Assembly (NCBI GenBank): GCA_013433145.1
Contig: CM024173.1
Coordinates: 11,862,322 to 11,926,321, forward strand
DNA length: 64,000 nt
Origin: Ascaris suum
Taxonomy: Eukaryota > Nematoda > Chromadorea > Rhabditida > Ascarididae
Direction: 5' to 3'
The notes beneath the pieces were generated by a model. The model saw nothing but the letters and a program-made list of their open reading frames with translations. It did no database searches and was not told the DNA's origin. A program made the translations under genes and the position numbers. Positions 1 through 12,775 of this stretch are shown piece by piece. Position 1 is the first letter of the stretch. Each line of letters begins with the position of its first letter.

Positions 1-1381
1 ATTCACTGAAAACGCAAATTTCATCGATCAGACCAAATTCGTCGTTCGTATGAAACACAATTGAGAGCCGACCGTTGCAATTTCATTGTTGAATTTCCAA
101 TTCTATTTAACAGAAGTGCCCTTTGACGGGTGGCATGACGTTTAGTGATTGTAAATTTTGATGAACTAGTGACTATCGAACTTAAAAAGTAATGAAGCAT
201 AAATTTCGCTCAGCAATAATCAACAATAAATTTTGATAAGAAATTATGACTCGCAAATTTTCGCTAAAAATATTTAAATAATAGAATTTTTTTTTTTCAA
301 GAGTCTGACTGAAGGAATGGTTATTTTTATGTACATTTAATATGGAATTTTTTTTTCTACACTTCACTAATTATAGTGCAAATAAAATAAGTGGATTACT
401 TTAATGGATAAACTCTAATTTAATGCGCAAAAAAATTCGAGCGTAATTTTATATTTACCTATTAATTTCGTATTTACCTAATTCACTAAATGTGTGAGAT
501 GAGTGCAATCAAGTTGTTGCAAATTAATTTCAAGCATTCGATTCAATGCTAACTATATGGAGAACATACCACAGATCAGACACACGTACAACGATCAGGC
601 AAGCGTACAATTTCAACTAATATAATAAAGAGATATAGGAACATGCACGGTAGCAAAAACGCATGCCGATATGTTTGGTTTATTTGCGGATAAAGCTTAA
701 AACGTTGCCGTTTATTCTCACAAGGACAACTTTTATCGCCAAACAAATAAAATTTAGCCGCTTTTGATGATCGTGAACAGTATATGAAAACTACGACATG
801 TTGCAAATTTAATGCACTTAAGTGAATATATAAATAGTAAGTAAATGGTCTAATTTAGTACGTTTGTGCGAACGCAAAGATACAATAACTCCTCGACGAT
901 TATATGTTGTAAATGAAAATCACTACATTTTCCTTTTTTTTGAATGAGTTTTTTTTAAATAATATAGTATTGTGTTCTCTTACATTTGCTGAAATCCACA
1001 CTCTCAAATCTCAGCAAAAATCTTAGAGGTTCTATTCGAAAGAAACAATACAATATGCAAATTATAAACAATGCAATGGAATATCACTTTCAATAAAAAT
1101 TTCGTAAGATACTATCTGAAATGTGGCAAAGTTTTCACCTCAAATTTGTGTTTACTTAAAAAGATAAAATATTATTGTTTTTCAGTCTATCATATTGACG
1201 AATTATCATAATATTGCGTTACTGCAAGAGAAAATCATGTAAAACTCTTATGAGCGCAATAAACACAATGAAATAATTGAATATTATTGATGAAATTCTA
1301 TTACTAATATATAATAATTCTTTGAATAAAGCACCAATACAAAGGAAAAAGTTTCAACGATTTTCAAACGTTATATCTGTT

Positions 1382-1461
1382 AAAGTGAGCACTATTAATG
1401 ATCAGATTTTCATGGATATATTTTAGGATCTATTAACAACTCTCTAGAAAGTGCTCACTTT
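1382..1461. repeat. 80-bp segment with 12-bp perfect terminal inverted repeats
   Basis: AAAGTGAGCACT at 1382-1393 is the exact reverse complement of the 12 bases at 1450-1461. The centre is 56 bases of AT-rich sequence. It could be a tiny MITE remnant or a foldback; it carries no gene. Confidence 0.5.
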
Positions 1462-3784
1462 GTTTTGACATACGGATATTATCGAATGATGAAAGCAAGG
1501 AAAATTGAACTTTTTTTTTAAATTTAGAATTCATTAAATAAAATACTCGTAAATTTTATAGAGTTAGCTTCATATTGTAGATTCATATCATCAGTTATGC
1601 TAATGAGCGAATCACATTTAACCTATTGTTTCTTATTTCAATCCAACTCATATTCATGGTGTCAATATAAATAAATTATGAGCGGAAAGCTTTATTTTTA
1701 TTTTTTTTTCTTGAAAATTAGCTATGTTACAATAGAGATCGTTTAGAAAATAGAATACATATCAATAAATCAATTGCATCGAATAAATGAGAATTTAATT
1801 GCAGAAACTAGGATACGAATTTTATGACTCGAAATTTATAACAATATGATGAAATTTATTCGTTTATAAAGAATCAATAATTATCTTCGAGTGGAAATCT
1901 CATAATTTATTCTCTTAAATGTACATTTCAAATCAAAATTTATTTCTTCAGCTCCTCATTTCCTCCTACGTTCGCTCCCTCTATCCGCCGCTCCTTCCTC
2001 TTGGCTTCGCGAAAGTGAATCCCGGTTATAACTGTGCTCAGGCATGTAAAAATATGCAAAGAAGTGACGCGATCTTCATAAAATGCTATGAAATTTTGGA
2101 AAAAAAAGAGAGCAATTATTTCACGCTTCATGGCTCAACTGTTAATATTAAGTACCATCACCACTCATGAATGGTATCCTTATTGAAATGTAAAAACCAA
2201 TTTTTTTTTTAGTGAATACCTGTGCCATCAATAAATTCTACTTCCAATGAAATCAACGACGATAATGCGTGCAAATGTGCATTCTACTATTAATAGCATC
2301 GGTGCGAAGTGTGCAATTTCCAGTCTTCGCTTTTGCACGATAGTTTATTGAAGTGCATGCATCAAGGGGGGGGGGGGGGGACTTAAACTGCTTTCATATT
2401 ATTTACTCTCATAAAATATAATCCGTATTCCGTATAGAGAATCAATCAGAAGAATGCCTATAGAAACCTCAAAAATCAAGTATATTTTAGATAAAATTAA
2501 ATATCATTTTATCTTCTATACGTTTAAAACGTGTTGTTTTTATACTATACCTGATTTCCCTTACAAATATTATATAATAATTTCAGATTTTTAAAAATAT
2601 TTGTAATACACATTCTTTCCTTATCAAAATTATTCTAACGCTTATATTACTAATGTAAATCTTATTAATTAACGTTTTCGTGGAGAATATAAATTCACTA
2701 TGAAGTTTCTAGAGATATCATGCAGCTATAGAAATGTTTGAATAATTGACTAGGATAGAAAGAGTAGAAAGTATTCAATGTTCATTGATGGTGAGGTGTT
2801 TGTAATCACAATATGCTAGAGTAAAATAAATTATTCATGAGGAATAAATCTTTCAATGGAAATCAGCATTGGATTGAATATTTGAAGTTATGGGAGGTGG
2901 TTTTTTTCTTCAGACGATCTTTCGAAGTGAAGTTTCTCTCTATTGTATTTCAACGAATATATTCGTTATGCTCACGTTTTATTATGGTCTATCACGAAAA
3001 ACTGCTCATAAAGTTGGGAAAATATTTGCGCTGTTGGCTCGTTTCTAAAGTTGAAATATTTTAAATTTGCTGAAAAGTTGTCGAAAATTACAAATTTTGC
3101 ACTCTCCATTGCTTCATAGACAAATGTTTCGAGTATTACCGAAATACCTCCATTGCGCTCTCTATACAATTTACAATACTAAATGCCTATATGGTCTTTT
3201 TATTTGATTTTTGATAACGGATTGCTTTAAAAAAATGTCTAAAAATTCGCACTGCTTTAATTGCAGAATTTATCCTCATCCATATATGCAAAGTACACTA
3301 CCAGACTAAGATAGTTTAAAATGTAATCATTGAAATATCGCATATTCATGTTTGGCTTAATTTTTTTGCGGCAAAATTGCGCTCCAATTTTTCGACATTT
3401 CGGTGCCTGAAAGGTTTCACTTTGTCTTCCATGATGTTGCAACTTCCCTTCGATGCTTCATAATGCCATTTCCGTTTTTTCTTTTTTTCCATACGCTTAT
3501 ATAGACGATGTCTGTTGCATTTCGATGAAGTGAAAAAACTTTGAATGAAGCTATATAGATGCTGTATTTTGTGAGCTGAAATAACAATTCTTTTTTCATC
3601 TTACTCCTCGTTGCAATTCATATGAGGGTCATCATTTGCAACATTAGTGCATCACACAATCGCATTCCACACTATATCTTTCTATACAGTATTCCCAACT
3701 ATTTCAAGTACCCAGGTTTTCTTTATTTCAGCAATCTCATCGATCAACGTTGTTACACTTCTCTGCTCATATATGTGTGTTCTG

Positions 3785-3913
<129 letters not shown>

Positions 3914-5058
3914 CGAATATTTTTTAGACTTGGCTGCTATTAAGTCTCAGTTTATATGATGCAGAAGAGCATTCTACATCGGTTGTACCCCATATTTTCA
4001 TTGCAAATAACAACGAACTTTCCCTCGGGAATCCACGAAAAAGGTCAATCATGTAATGCTGTAATCACTCGTCTCGAAATTTTTGAACTCAAGCGTAGAT
4101 TGATTTCGAGTGTATTGTGAACAACTGTTTGAGATGCAAAAGCTATTAGTGCTAAAAATAGTACACTAATGATGCCGCAAACGCATTGATAACAAAGTGA
4201 GATAGCTGAGAGATTAAAAAAAAAAACATATGATGTGTTGTGCTATATTTGGATATGATCATAGGCCTCGTGTTATATAAGACACTTTATTAATCGTTCA
4301 AAAAAAAAAACCATCTTATAGTAAAATAAGGCTAATAAATATGAATTATTATAACGGAAATAGCATGCCACTATTCAATAAACTTATTGAGATTCTTTAT
4401 CTCTAGTTCATGCAAAAATATTCGTGATTAGAAGTTGAAATATGTTGGTATCTAATAATGAGTGCGAATGCAGGCAGCTATTAAATGGGAATAGATGAGC
4501 GGAAAACCATTAGCGGAGATTGAAATAAAAACTTCTAGTTGCACTTTGAAATTTAGCGAAATTATATGAAATTTTTTAACAAAATTTTCTGGAAGCTTTA
4601 ATCTCACTCAAACGTTTAATTACAAAAGCAGAAAGAACTAGAATAGGATATAAATTTCCACATCTCCTCCCCCCCCCCCCCACCCCTCTCCCTTGCCCGC
4701 TCTCCTTCCTCTCATACAGTTATGCTGAAATTAGACGAAAGAATTAGAAGAGATGCCTTTAAGATTGATTAATGCTCTACCCTTTCTTGACCTCTTTCTT
4801 TTTCACTTTCACTCTTCTCTCTCCCATTCGCTTGCAATCTATGTGCATTATCCATCGAATATCGTAATGAATAAATTTCCTTCCTGGAATGAAATCTCAC
4901 TTGAAATTGATATTTAAATTTCGGTGAATTTTGATCTTTCAATAATATATTTTGATGATGTTTTCCAACCATCAAAATGATAAAAAAAAATACTAGAAAA
5001 TATTGAGGAATTCATAGAAGGCACAAAAAAAAAAAAGAAAATGAAGTCAGTCACTCAC

Positions 5059-5112
5059 CTGATCGTTTGTGACAATGTCATTAATCCGTACATATATGGA
5101 GCCACCCAATAG
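5059..5112 (-). CDS. FMRFamide-receptor-like GPCR, exon 2 (start of TM3)
   Basis: A 54-nt exon lies between a TTTTGCAG acceptor and a GTGAGTGA donor. Read with the phase-2 end of exon 1 (AG+C gives Ser), it continues the protein as YWVAPYMYGLMTLSQTI plus a split Ser codon. In FMRFaR-type receptors TM3 begins with a P-Y-x-Y ... Q-T-x-S pattern, which is matched here. Phase, position after the TM3 cysteine and family pattern all agree, so I assign it to the same gene although it lies 26.6 kb from exon 1. The next exon (V-Y..., DRY region) was not found in positions 1-5058 and probably lies beyond the window edge. Confidence 0.75.
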
Positions 5113-6637
5113 CTGCAAAAACATAATTTGTTGTATCTATAAAAATTGGAAACGTTTGCCTTCTATTGAAAATTTTATTTGCAATCATTATCACTATGCT
5201 CGAATTAGAGGTAAATATTGAAAGATCTGAATCTATCATTCTATTTGCTGACGTTAATGAACGTATATGATTTCTGATAGCGTTTTAATGAAATTAATCG
5301 GCAATAATTCGTAAATAACGAATTCCAATTTTGTGGGCCAAATTATGAATCAATAGATTTCCGGAAATTAAAAGAAGGTGTTGGTGATGCACCTTCATGT
5401 GTGATTGAACTTCGATTTTCAAATGTATCAATTTGACGGCAGTCTATTTAAATCCTCCCGATATATGGTAGAAAAATTATCAGCAGTGCTCAGTAGAATA
5501 CCCGAAATTGAGCACTATTATAAATAAACCTCATTAGAAATTGAGGATAGTTTGATTGTGCATCGATTAAAATAAACCTTAGATACTCACTTAGGCGTCT
5601 ATTATATCAGCTTTATATGAATGCAATTTATGGCTATTATGTGGTCAATTTCATTCGATAAAAAAATTTCTTTTGTTTCTTCTTGACAACCTTTATATTA
5701 CAAAGAGATGAAAACAAGTTGATCTACGAAAAGACTCAAGAAAAGGAAGGAGAAGGCATATTTGATCATATATATGTGTGAAAGATGGTGTCTTCAATAA
5801 TCTGTGTTTATTGGCACAATTTAATTAAGATGCGCCCAGATATGCAAATATTTACGCAATAATAGGATCGTTTCGCACTCATTTATTAGTGGTTATTGTT
5901 GAAAGAACTGCAGCCATATATGACATCATAACTACAGGTGCACAAATATCCAACGAGAAAGAACAGTCCGTCTATAAATTTTAGAGTTCACTATCAATAG
6001 ACGATAGATTCAACAGGTAATCGTCGTAGTGTTCGAATTGGTAATTACCCACCTAAATTCCACTATAAGTTCAAGACTGCCGAAGAATGACAACATAATT
6101 GCATAGAAAAAGAACTTCTCACCGTACTCAACGACTGTGATTCAATGATGATTCAAATGGTCATAAAAAGCAATAAATTAGCGCATTAAAATTTACCTGT
6201 AATGGTGCCCCATTCCCCCTTAAAACAGCAAAAAGAACGATTAGATTATAATCGCAAAAGCTCTGAAATTAGAAAATTTCTTCCATAATTTTCTTTTCGT
6301 AATAAAATGAGCAAATTAATGACTGTATTATATTTGAACTTTACAAGTGGAATTTTCAAAGCATTTGAGTAGGATTAATTAAATGAATGTGAATGAATGG
6401 GAAAATAAGCCAAAAGTATTGTATCGATATCAACATTTACATTTCATCAAAACGAATCAATTTTTTTAAGCAGTTACAAAAAGAAAAATCCAACTAATAC
6501 ATGAATAATATTCGAAATGAAACAAGCATAAATCTTGCAGCTACTTTTTTTTGAAAACGAAAATAGCGTCCATAACAGTTTTCTACTTGACTCGTCACCT
6601 AGAAATATGATAATGGGCATTTATTGGCGTCAAATAA

Positions 6638-6640
<3 letters not shown>

Positions 6641-6707
<67 letters not shown>
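6641..6707. repeat. (TA)n microsatellite, about 67 bp
   Basis: Uninterrupted alternating A/T run within the large GPCR intron. Confidence 0.99.
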
Positions 6708-6711
<4 letters not shown>

Positions 6712-9700
6712 ATTATATATCACAAAAGAGTATCACAAAGGTTTTCTCGAAAGGAAATTTGCGGAAGCCTATAAAACGTTTATTAACAGCAAATAAAAAA
6801 TAAGTGGAAATTCGTGCCAAAAAGGTTGATGCACTGATGCTCTAGTGAAGTTTAACTTATCACCCATTGAAAGAGCTTGCCGAATAACCAGAAACTCCTT
6901 CAAAACCTTTGATACTTCGTTTTCTTCCATAACTGATTAGAAAATTGCATAAATCTTCCATTGGACAATTCTTTTGAAGGTTGCTTATATTCGAACTTTC
7001 GCAGAGAAATTTCTACTGCAAACCCTAGGTGTAATATTACTTTACAACGAATTTAAATATAGATGACGATCACCAATGTTGTGAGAGAAACCCACTAAAT
7101 GTCATTGCTATGGTTTTCATGATTCGCTTTAGGGATGAGTCGAGAAATAGCTATAAGTAGTGCTGCATTATCCTCGAATAAGGAAGCCATAGTGATGAGG
7201 AACAAAAGTGACGAGTGCATATGGTTCTTACAAAGTTCACCTTTCTTGCCAAAAAAAGAGAGAAAATGTGAAAACAGTAGGAATTTTGAGGTTGCTGGCG
7301 AAATACCTGAGGTTGTGACAGGTGACGTCTGGTCATAGTACGCCACAATTTCGTCTGCACTTTATCGTTGTAAAGGAGAACATAGCTTGTGAATTTTTGA
7401 CGTATTTGAATACAATATTGCACATTCGAAGAAAATTATGAAACTGTGCTGCGCTCTAGTGCAATATAGTATAACCTAAGAAATCTCCATAGTCAAGGAA
7501 TCTCCAAGGTCGCAAAGGATAATAAATTACAACGAAGCAAAGCATGCTACAAAGTATTCGAAAATCCTACATTCCTATTAAACAACATTTCTTTTCAAAG
7601 ATGAAAGCCAACAGATAGAGACAATGGGAGACTGTTATAGCACCTTGTACGACTTCGACAGCGATGACCTTTCCTCGAATTAATGTGTGACTTTTAGCGA
7701 TTTACGTTCTATGCTTTATCAGGATGCTCCTTAATAAACCGGAGATGCTTCCGTTCATCCGGAACGTGTTTTCCGTTAGCTGAAGAAGTATATGTAACCT
7801 GAAGGTGACGCGAATTTTCTTGATATCTAGCTGAACGTTTTTTTCCTTTGCTAGGTTCATATCGCCAAATGGAAGATTTCTGTGTAAAGAATGCTGTAAA
7901 GTAGCATTTTCCTGATTTATTGCAATATAAAGTGGTGAGAAAGCAAGGTTTCAACATGCAAGACATTTGCGATATGCGTCTATAATTTGGAGTATTTTTC
8001 GTGCCATCGTTGTCTTTGTGTATGACAGTCACATTCGCAAGTTCCTATTGCTTAAAAAATTTCCCCATCGAAACGGTTCAATTGAAAAAAAGAGAGCACA
8101 ACTCTGGTATGACTTGATTTCTTTCAATTCAACGTTTTTCTATGATTCTATCAAATCCCGATGTGTTATTTGATAGTGTACAGACGAATATCTAGAGAAA
8201 AATATCGGTGAAGAACTTTTGCACCTCCAACCTATCACGTTTTCCGTTATATTTTCTGATCATATCTTGGTATCCCACTTTGCGGTAAATTGTTTCTCCT
8301 ATGCTAACACCTACGCGTTACGTTCATTTTCAGCGTATCTTCTTCGAATACTACCGACAGAGTTTTTTCATATTCTTGTGATTTTATAGAGAATTTTGTG
8401 TCAGCTGGCGGAAGAAACACCTGCTTTTTCAGCTCCCTTCACAGAGGTGAGAAAATCTACTGAAGTCCTCTCCAGGCTCCAATGCGAAGGGTAGCTTGAT
8501 ATAAGGGGGATTTTTTCGAGTGGAAAGCTCCCTTGGTCCAAAATCAATGAATGATTTCTATTCTCTGCCTCCGTAGAGGGTGAGTGACGATGGAGTTGGA
8601 ATACTAAGTGGTACATCGATACGTTGGAAGTCGGTGAAACGCTAAGATTCCTCGACGATTGAAATAACAAAACATTTCTTCATAGTTTAGCTCTACTCAA
8701 TCTACCAATAACCGCTATATTTTGCATATGAATTACAAGAAAAAGATAACAGAATGTATGAATGTAAGTAATATGAAATCATTCACACTATGCACAAATT
8801 TGCATAATATTAAAGCTTCAGTCATTTGCATATGAACATCTCTCCTAAGGAAAGAACTGTTTAATGAGTGGTTCTCAATTTTTATGCTTTAACTTCAAAT
8901 AGCATAAAAACTTTTCTTAAAGGAAGATATTGATCGCCATGAATATATTCAGATGGACATATGAATATTGCGCAAATGAGATTTCCATACATAAGAGGAC
9001 AAATAGAGCATGCAGCTGCTAATTTTTTGCGGACAAAAAATGCAGCAAGATTCCAGAAAAAAAAAAAACTGATGTTACTGCTCATGCATTTTTCAACTTA
9101 TTTTACGTTTCATTTTCGAATATTTCAGGTTCGATGCAGTCGAAAGTAAAATGCCTCGACTCGAAAAAAGCGATTCATATCGAATGTGAATTTTGTTTTT
9201 TTTTTAAAGTTTTCATTGCTCTTAACTATTCGTTGGTGGAACTTTCCCTCCCATAGTTAATACAGCCAGATGTAATTGTATTACAATTTGTTTCAGTGAT
9301 GTTTTCAGGGAAGAATTCCTGAAAAAAAAATTGATTCTTATGTTGCAAAAAAAAGAACAATAGACTTAATTTAATTATTAAATGGTTTACACGTTTTCAT
9401 TAGGCATCTTTTCTATCATTGAGAATAAATTAAACGCATAGTGAATGAAATATTTGTTAGTGCAAAATAAACAACGATTCAATTACTCTCACATAATTTG
9501 CATATTTTATATCGTAAAATTTTTCATCCATTGAAAATCAAGTTGATAATCTGATATATTCTATTCTAACTTTCATCTTCGAAAAATTCTATCGAAGATC
9601 ATAAAGCATAAATCCAAAAAAAGCAGGCGAGCTGAATAAAAAGCAAATAGATTTGTGTGGTTGTTAATATAACTCGCCAAGAAGAATACTCTTCACGCCA

Positions 9701-10868
9701 CATGATTTTTTAAGTCGGCAATCTAGAGTCGAAGCCAACGAGATATAGAATTAGATGAACGGCGACGCAATTTTATTAGCTTTGATGGCATTTTCTGACA
9801 ACTTCATCGCATTCACTTTATAAGCATATTTCAAGATAAATTATTTTATATTTGTGCTCATTTGGCATGACTTTATCAACACTTAAGGATGTCATCGATA
9901 TGCTATATAATGCATTGCAGCTGGCAGCTACTCTGGAATTGTCCTTTCAAAGCTTACCGATAGAGGAGTCGACTCCTGTATTTCTTTCTCGATCGACTAT
10001 CCTAATGAATATCTGTGAGCGAAATTTGCTAAACTCGAACAAGAAGCACATTTAAAAACGTCAACTATATATTTGGTATTTCTGACGATATCTATCTTAT
10101 CAATGCGGTCGACTTAAGATTGATGCCCTCTTGCACACATTGAGTGCGATAAATACCCCCCTCTTAAATTTTTAATACCACTCAACGAATTAAGAATTTC
10201 TAATTCTAATATTTCATTTTTATATATTCATAAATTTATTTCCTTTAAATGTAGATTTTCCTTATGGAATTATTATTCGTGAAATTTTTCTTTCTTTTTT
10301 TTTTTTTTAAATAACACTACAATTCTCTTGAATCCTTAAATATGAAGTTTCTTCATCAAAATTGGATAATATTGTAGTGACAACAAATGTCAACCATTTT
10401 CTTTCCTATGCTAGGAATATTTCAGCATTTTTTTTTTGCATATCGTTTTTTTTTCTTTGAAAAAAAAATCGATAATTAGACGAAATATGAAAATTTGTGA
10501 GATTTTCCGTTAGTAGCAGATGAAAGTGAGGCATTTTTTTTTCGAGTATTTCTTGTGATGTCATAATATATCCCATGTGAATTAAAACCCGTCTCGGTGT
10601 AATAAATGTACGAAAAAATTACGAAAGAAAAAAAGAGAGTTGAACGGATCTAATGATTGTTTGGTGAATTTCATGTGTTAAATTTTCGCTGAAAGGATTA
10701 ACGAATATGATAAGTTCGGAAGAAAATACACCAAAGTTACATTTATGTGTAAATTTTATCCTATTCTATTGCTTGAATTGATTTATATATCAGTGATGTT
10801 GATCGCTATATGTTAGCGATTAAATATTTCGTTGTTGCTTCTTGGCTATTCGAACGAATAGCCAATAT

Positions 10869-10980
10869 TGGCCGAAATAATGCATGGCCGAAATATCATG
10901 GCCGAATATCATGGTCGAAATATCATGGCCGAAATATCATGGCCGAAATTTCATTAATATCATAGCCGAAATAATGCATG
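10869..10980. repeat. 14-bp minisatellite, unit ATGGCCGAAATATC
   Basis: About six to seven tandem units with small variants (one 13-bp unit, GGTC in place of GGCC, a truncated unit near the end). It is flanked on both sides by GCCGAAATAATGCATG-like sequence. It is GC-richer than its surroundings. Confidence 0.9.
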
Positions 10981-12596
10981 TAACAGTAGCATTGTTTTCC
11001 GTTAATAGCCAAATAGCAAACAACATCTTTATGCATAAAATAAAACAAATCACTATCGTTCTCTATCATCAAATAATTGTAAGAAAATAATATCTCCATA
11101 TTATGACTTCTGTTCTTGATTTTTAATCATTCTTCTAATCGCTCTTAAACTGTGATATTTTTACTTCAATTTTTAAAAAGAGGAAAGTTCTTTCACTCAA
11201 CATTCAGCGTTAATAGTTCGCTAGTTGTTAAGTGTTTTTTTTTTATGCGTTCATATTCTTTTCAATACGACATTTAATGTCCAACACTATTATTTCCTTT
11301 CAAATAGTCATTATTGGCGAAAATGTTGTTATTTATAGATTAAGGTTGTTTCCGCCTAATGGAATGTCATTTCAACAGCGAAATCAACTGTGAAATTATC
11401 GTTCAACAATTCGTTGTTGTTGTTATCGAATAAACTTAAATAAGTGAGAAAAATTGCCAGACTAAATGGCAAAAAATATCGTCTCTATATTTGTTGAAAT
11501 ATTCTCGCAATAGTTTTTTAACTAGTCAGATATGTTTGTTCCATCGATACTGCTAATTTGTGCTAATTAACATTAGCATATTTGACTTTACATTTTTTTT
11601 TTTGATCATTTGCATCATTTGTGATGAAATTTTCACTGCGTCATTTCTTTCGAAAAAAAAAAGCTTTTAAAATTATTTCCTCTTGTAAATTTTAAAAAAC
11701 AAACGATTCTTTATTAATGTATATACAAAGTTCTAAATCGAAAAAAAATTAAGTAAGCGAAATACACAATAGATTTTCGCATTTATTTGATTCCACAATT
11801 TTTTTTTTTTTTTTTTTGCAAAGGCTAAATATGATGATATCATCTACGCATATCCAGACATTTCTTCATCAATCTCGATTTATCTAGCTTGTAATTTCTA
11901 CATGTGCACAAGAGCAACTATTTTATGAAGCATTCATGTGCAATGGAATTGACGTTCCGCTTCCAAACTTCCCATACTTCATCGCTTTCTTCATGACTGA
12001 TGGACCCTTAAAGGCGGTGATGTGGAATTTGTTGATAATATTTGCCACTTAGATCCCCGAACGTGGCTTGCTCATCAGTCATATTTAGTTCAAGATTTGT
12101 AGGGAATTTTTATTCCGCTTTGAAACATAATCTTAGAGACTTTATGATTTTTTTTTTGGATTTTTGGACAGACTATTAGAGTATTGGAACTGGTTATGAA
12201 TACATTATTTATTACTGTTGTTATAATTCTTGTTATTAATTATTATTATAAACGTTACTATTACTATGTTTGATATCGTCACCATCATAATTAATACTAA
12301 TATTGTTTTCTACTAGTATAATGTCGTTATTGCTGTCATTATTGGTCATTTTTCGGGAGTAATATTGGGATATTTGTAGCATTTATTAGATCATCGTCGG
12401 GGTGTATGCTAACTAGTCGATGAAAAGGAGATGGGAGGGAATATAGTGAATTCCAAGATGATTAACGCTCTAAGAGCGCTCATTAAAGTTAGTGACCGCT
12501 AAATACGCCTCAAACACAAATAAACGTTTCGTTGCAATACAATCAACCCAACCCACACTAATTGTGCCCTCAAGTAAAAACTCTGCACAATCAATA

Positions 12597-12775
12597 AATA
12601 ACTATAATAACTTATATACTATAATATATAACTATAATAACTATAACTTATAGAGTAATTTTATATATATATAACTATATAGACTAATTTTATAGCTATA
12701 ACTTATATAACTATAAAAACTTATATACAAATAACTCAAACTATAATAACTTATATAGACTAATTTTAGTGTATT
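12597..12775. repeat. Degenerate AT minisatellite (ATAACTATAATAACTTATA-like)
   Basis: Overlapping imperfect units of ATAACTATA and ACTTATA. A longer unit ending TAGACTAATTTTA occurs twice, near 12680 and 12760. It is non-coding. Confidence 0.8.

Noticed and set aside
7709..8032. 107-codon minus-strand open frame in a GC-richer patch
   Set aside because: No recognisable transposase or other domain and no splice continuity; chance or a decayed element.
8401..8670. Minus-strand open frame resembling a Ser-rich GPCR tail
   Set aside because: It lies upstream of the TM3 exon in transcription order, so it cannot be the receptor's C-terminus; no domain.
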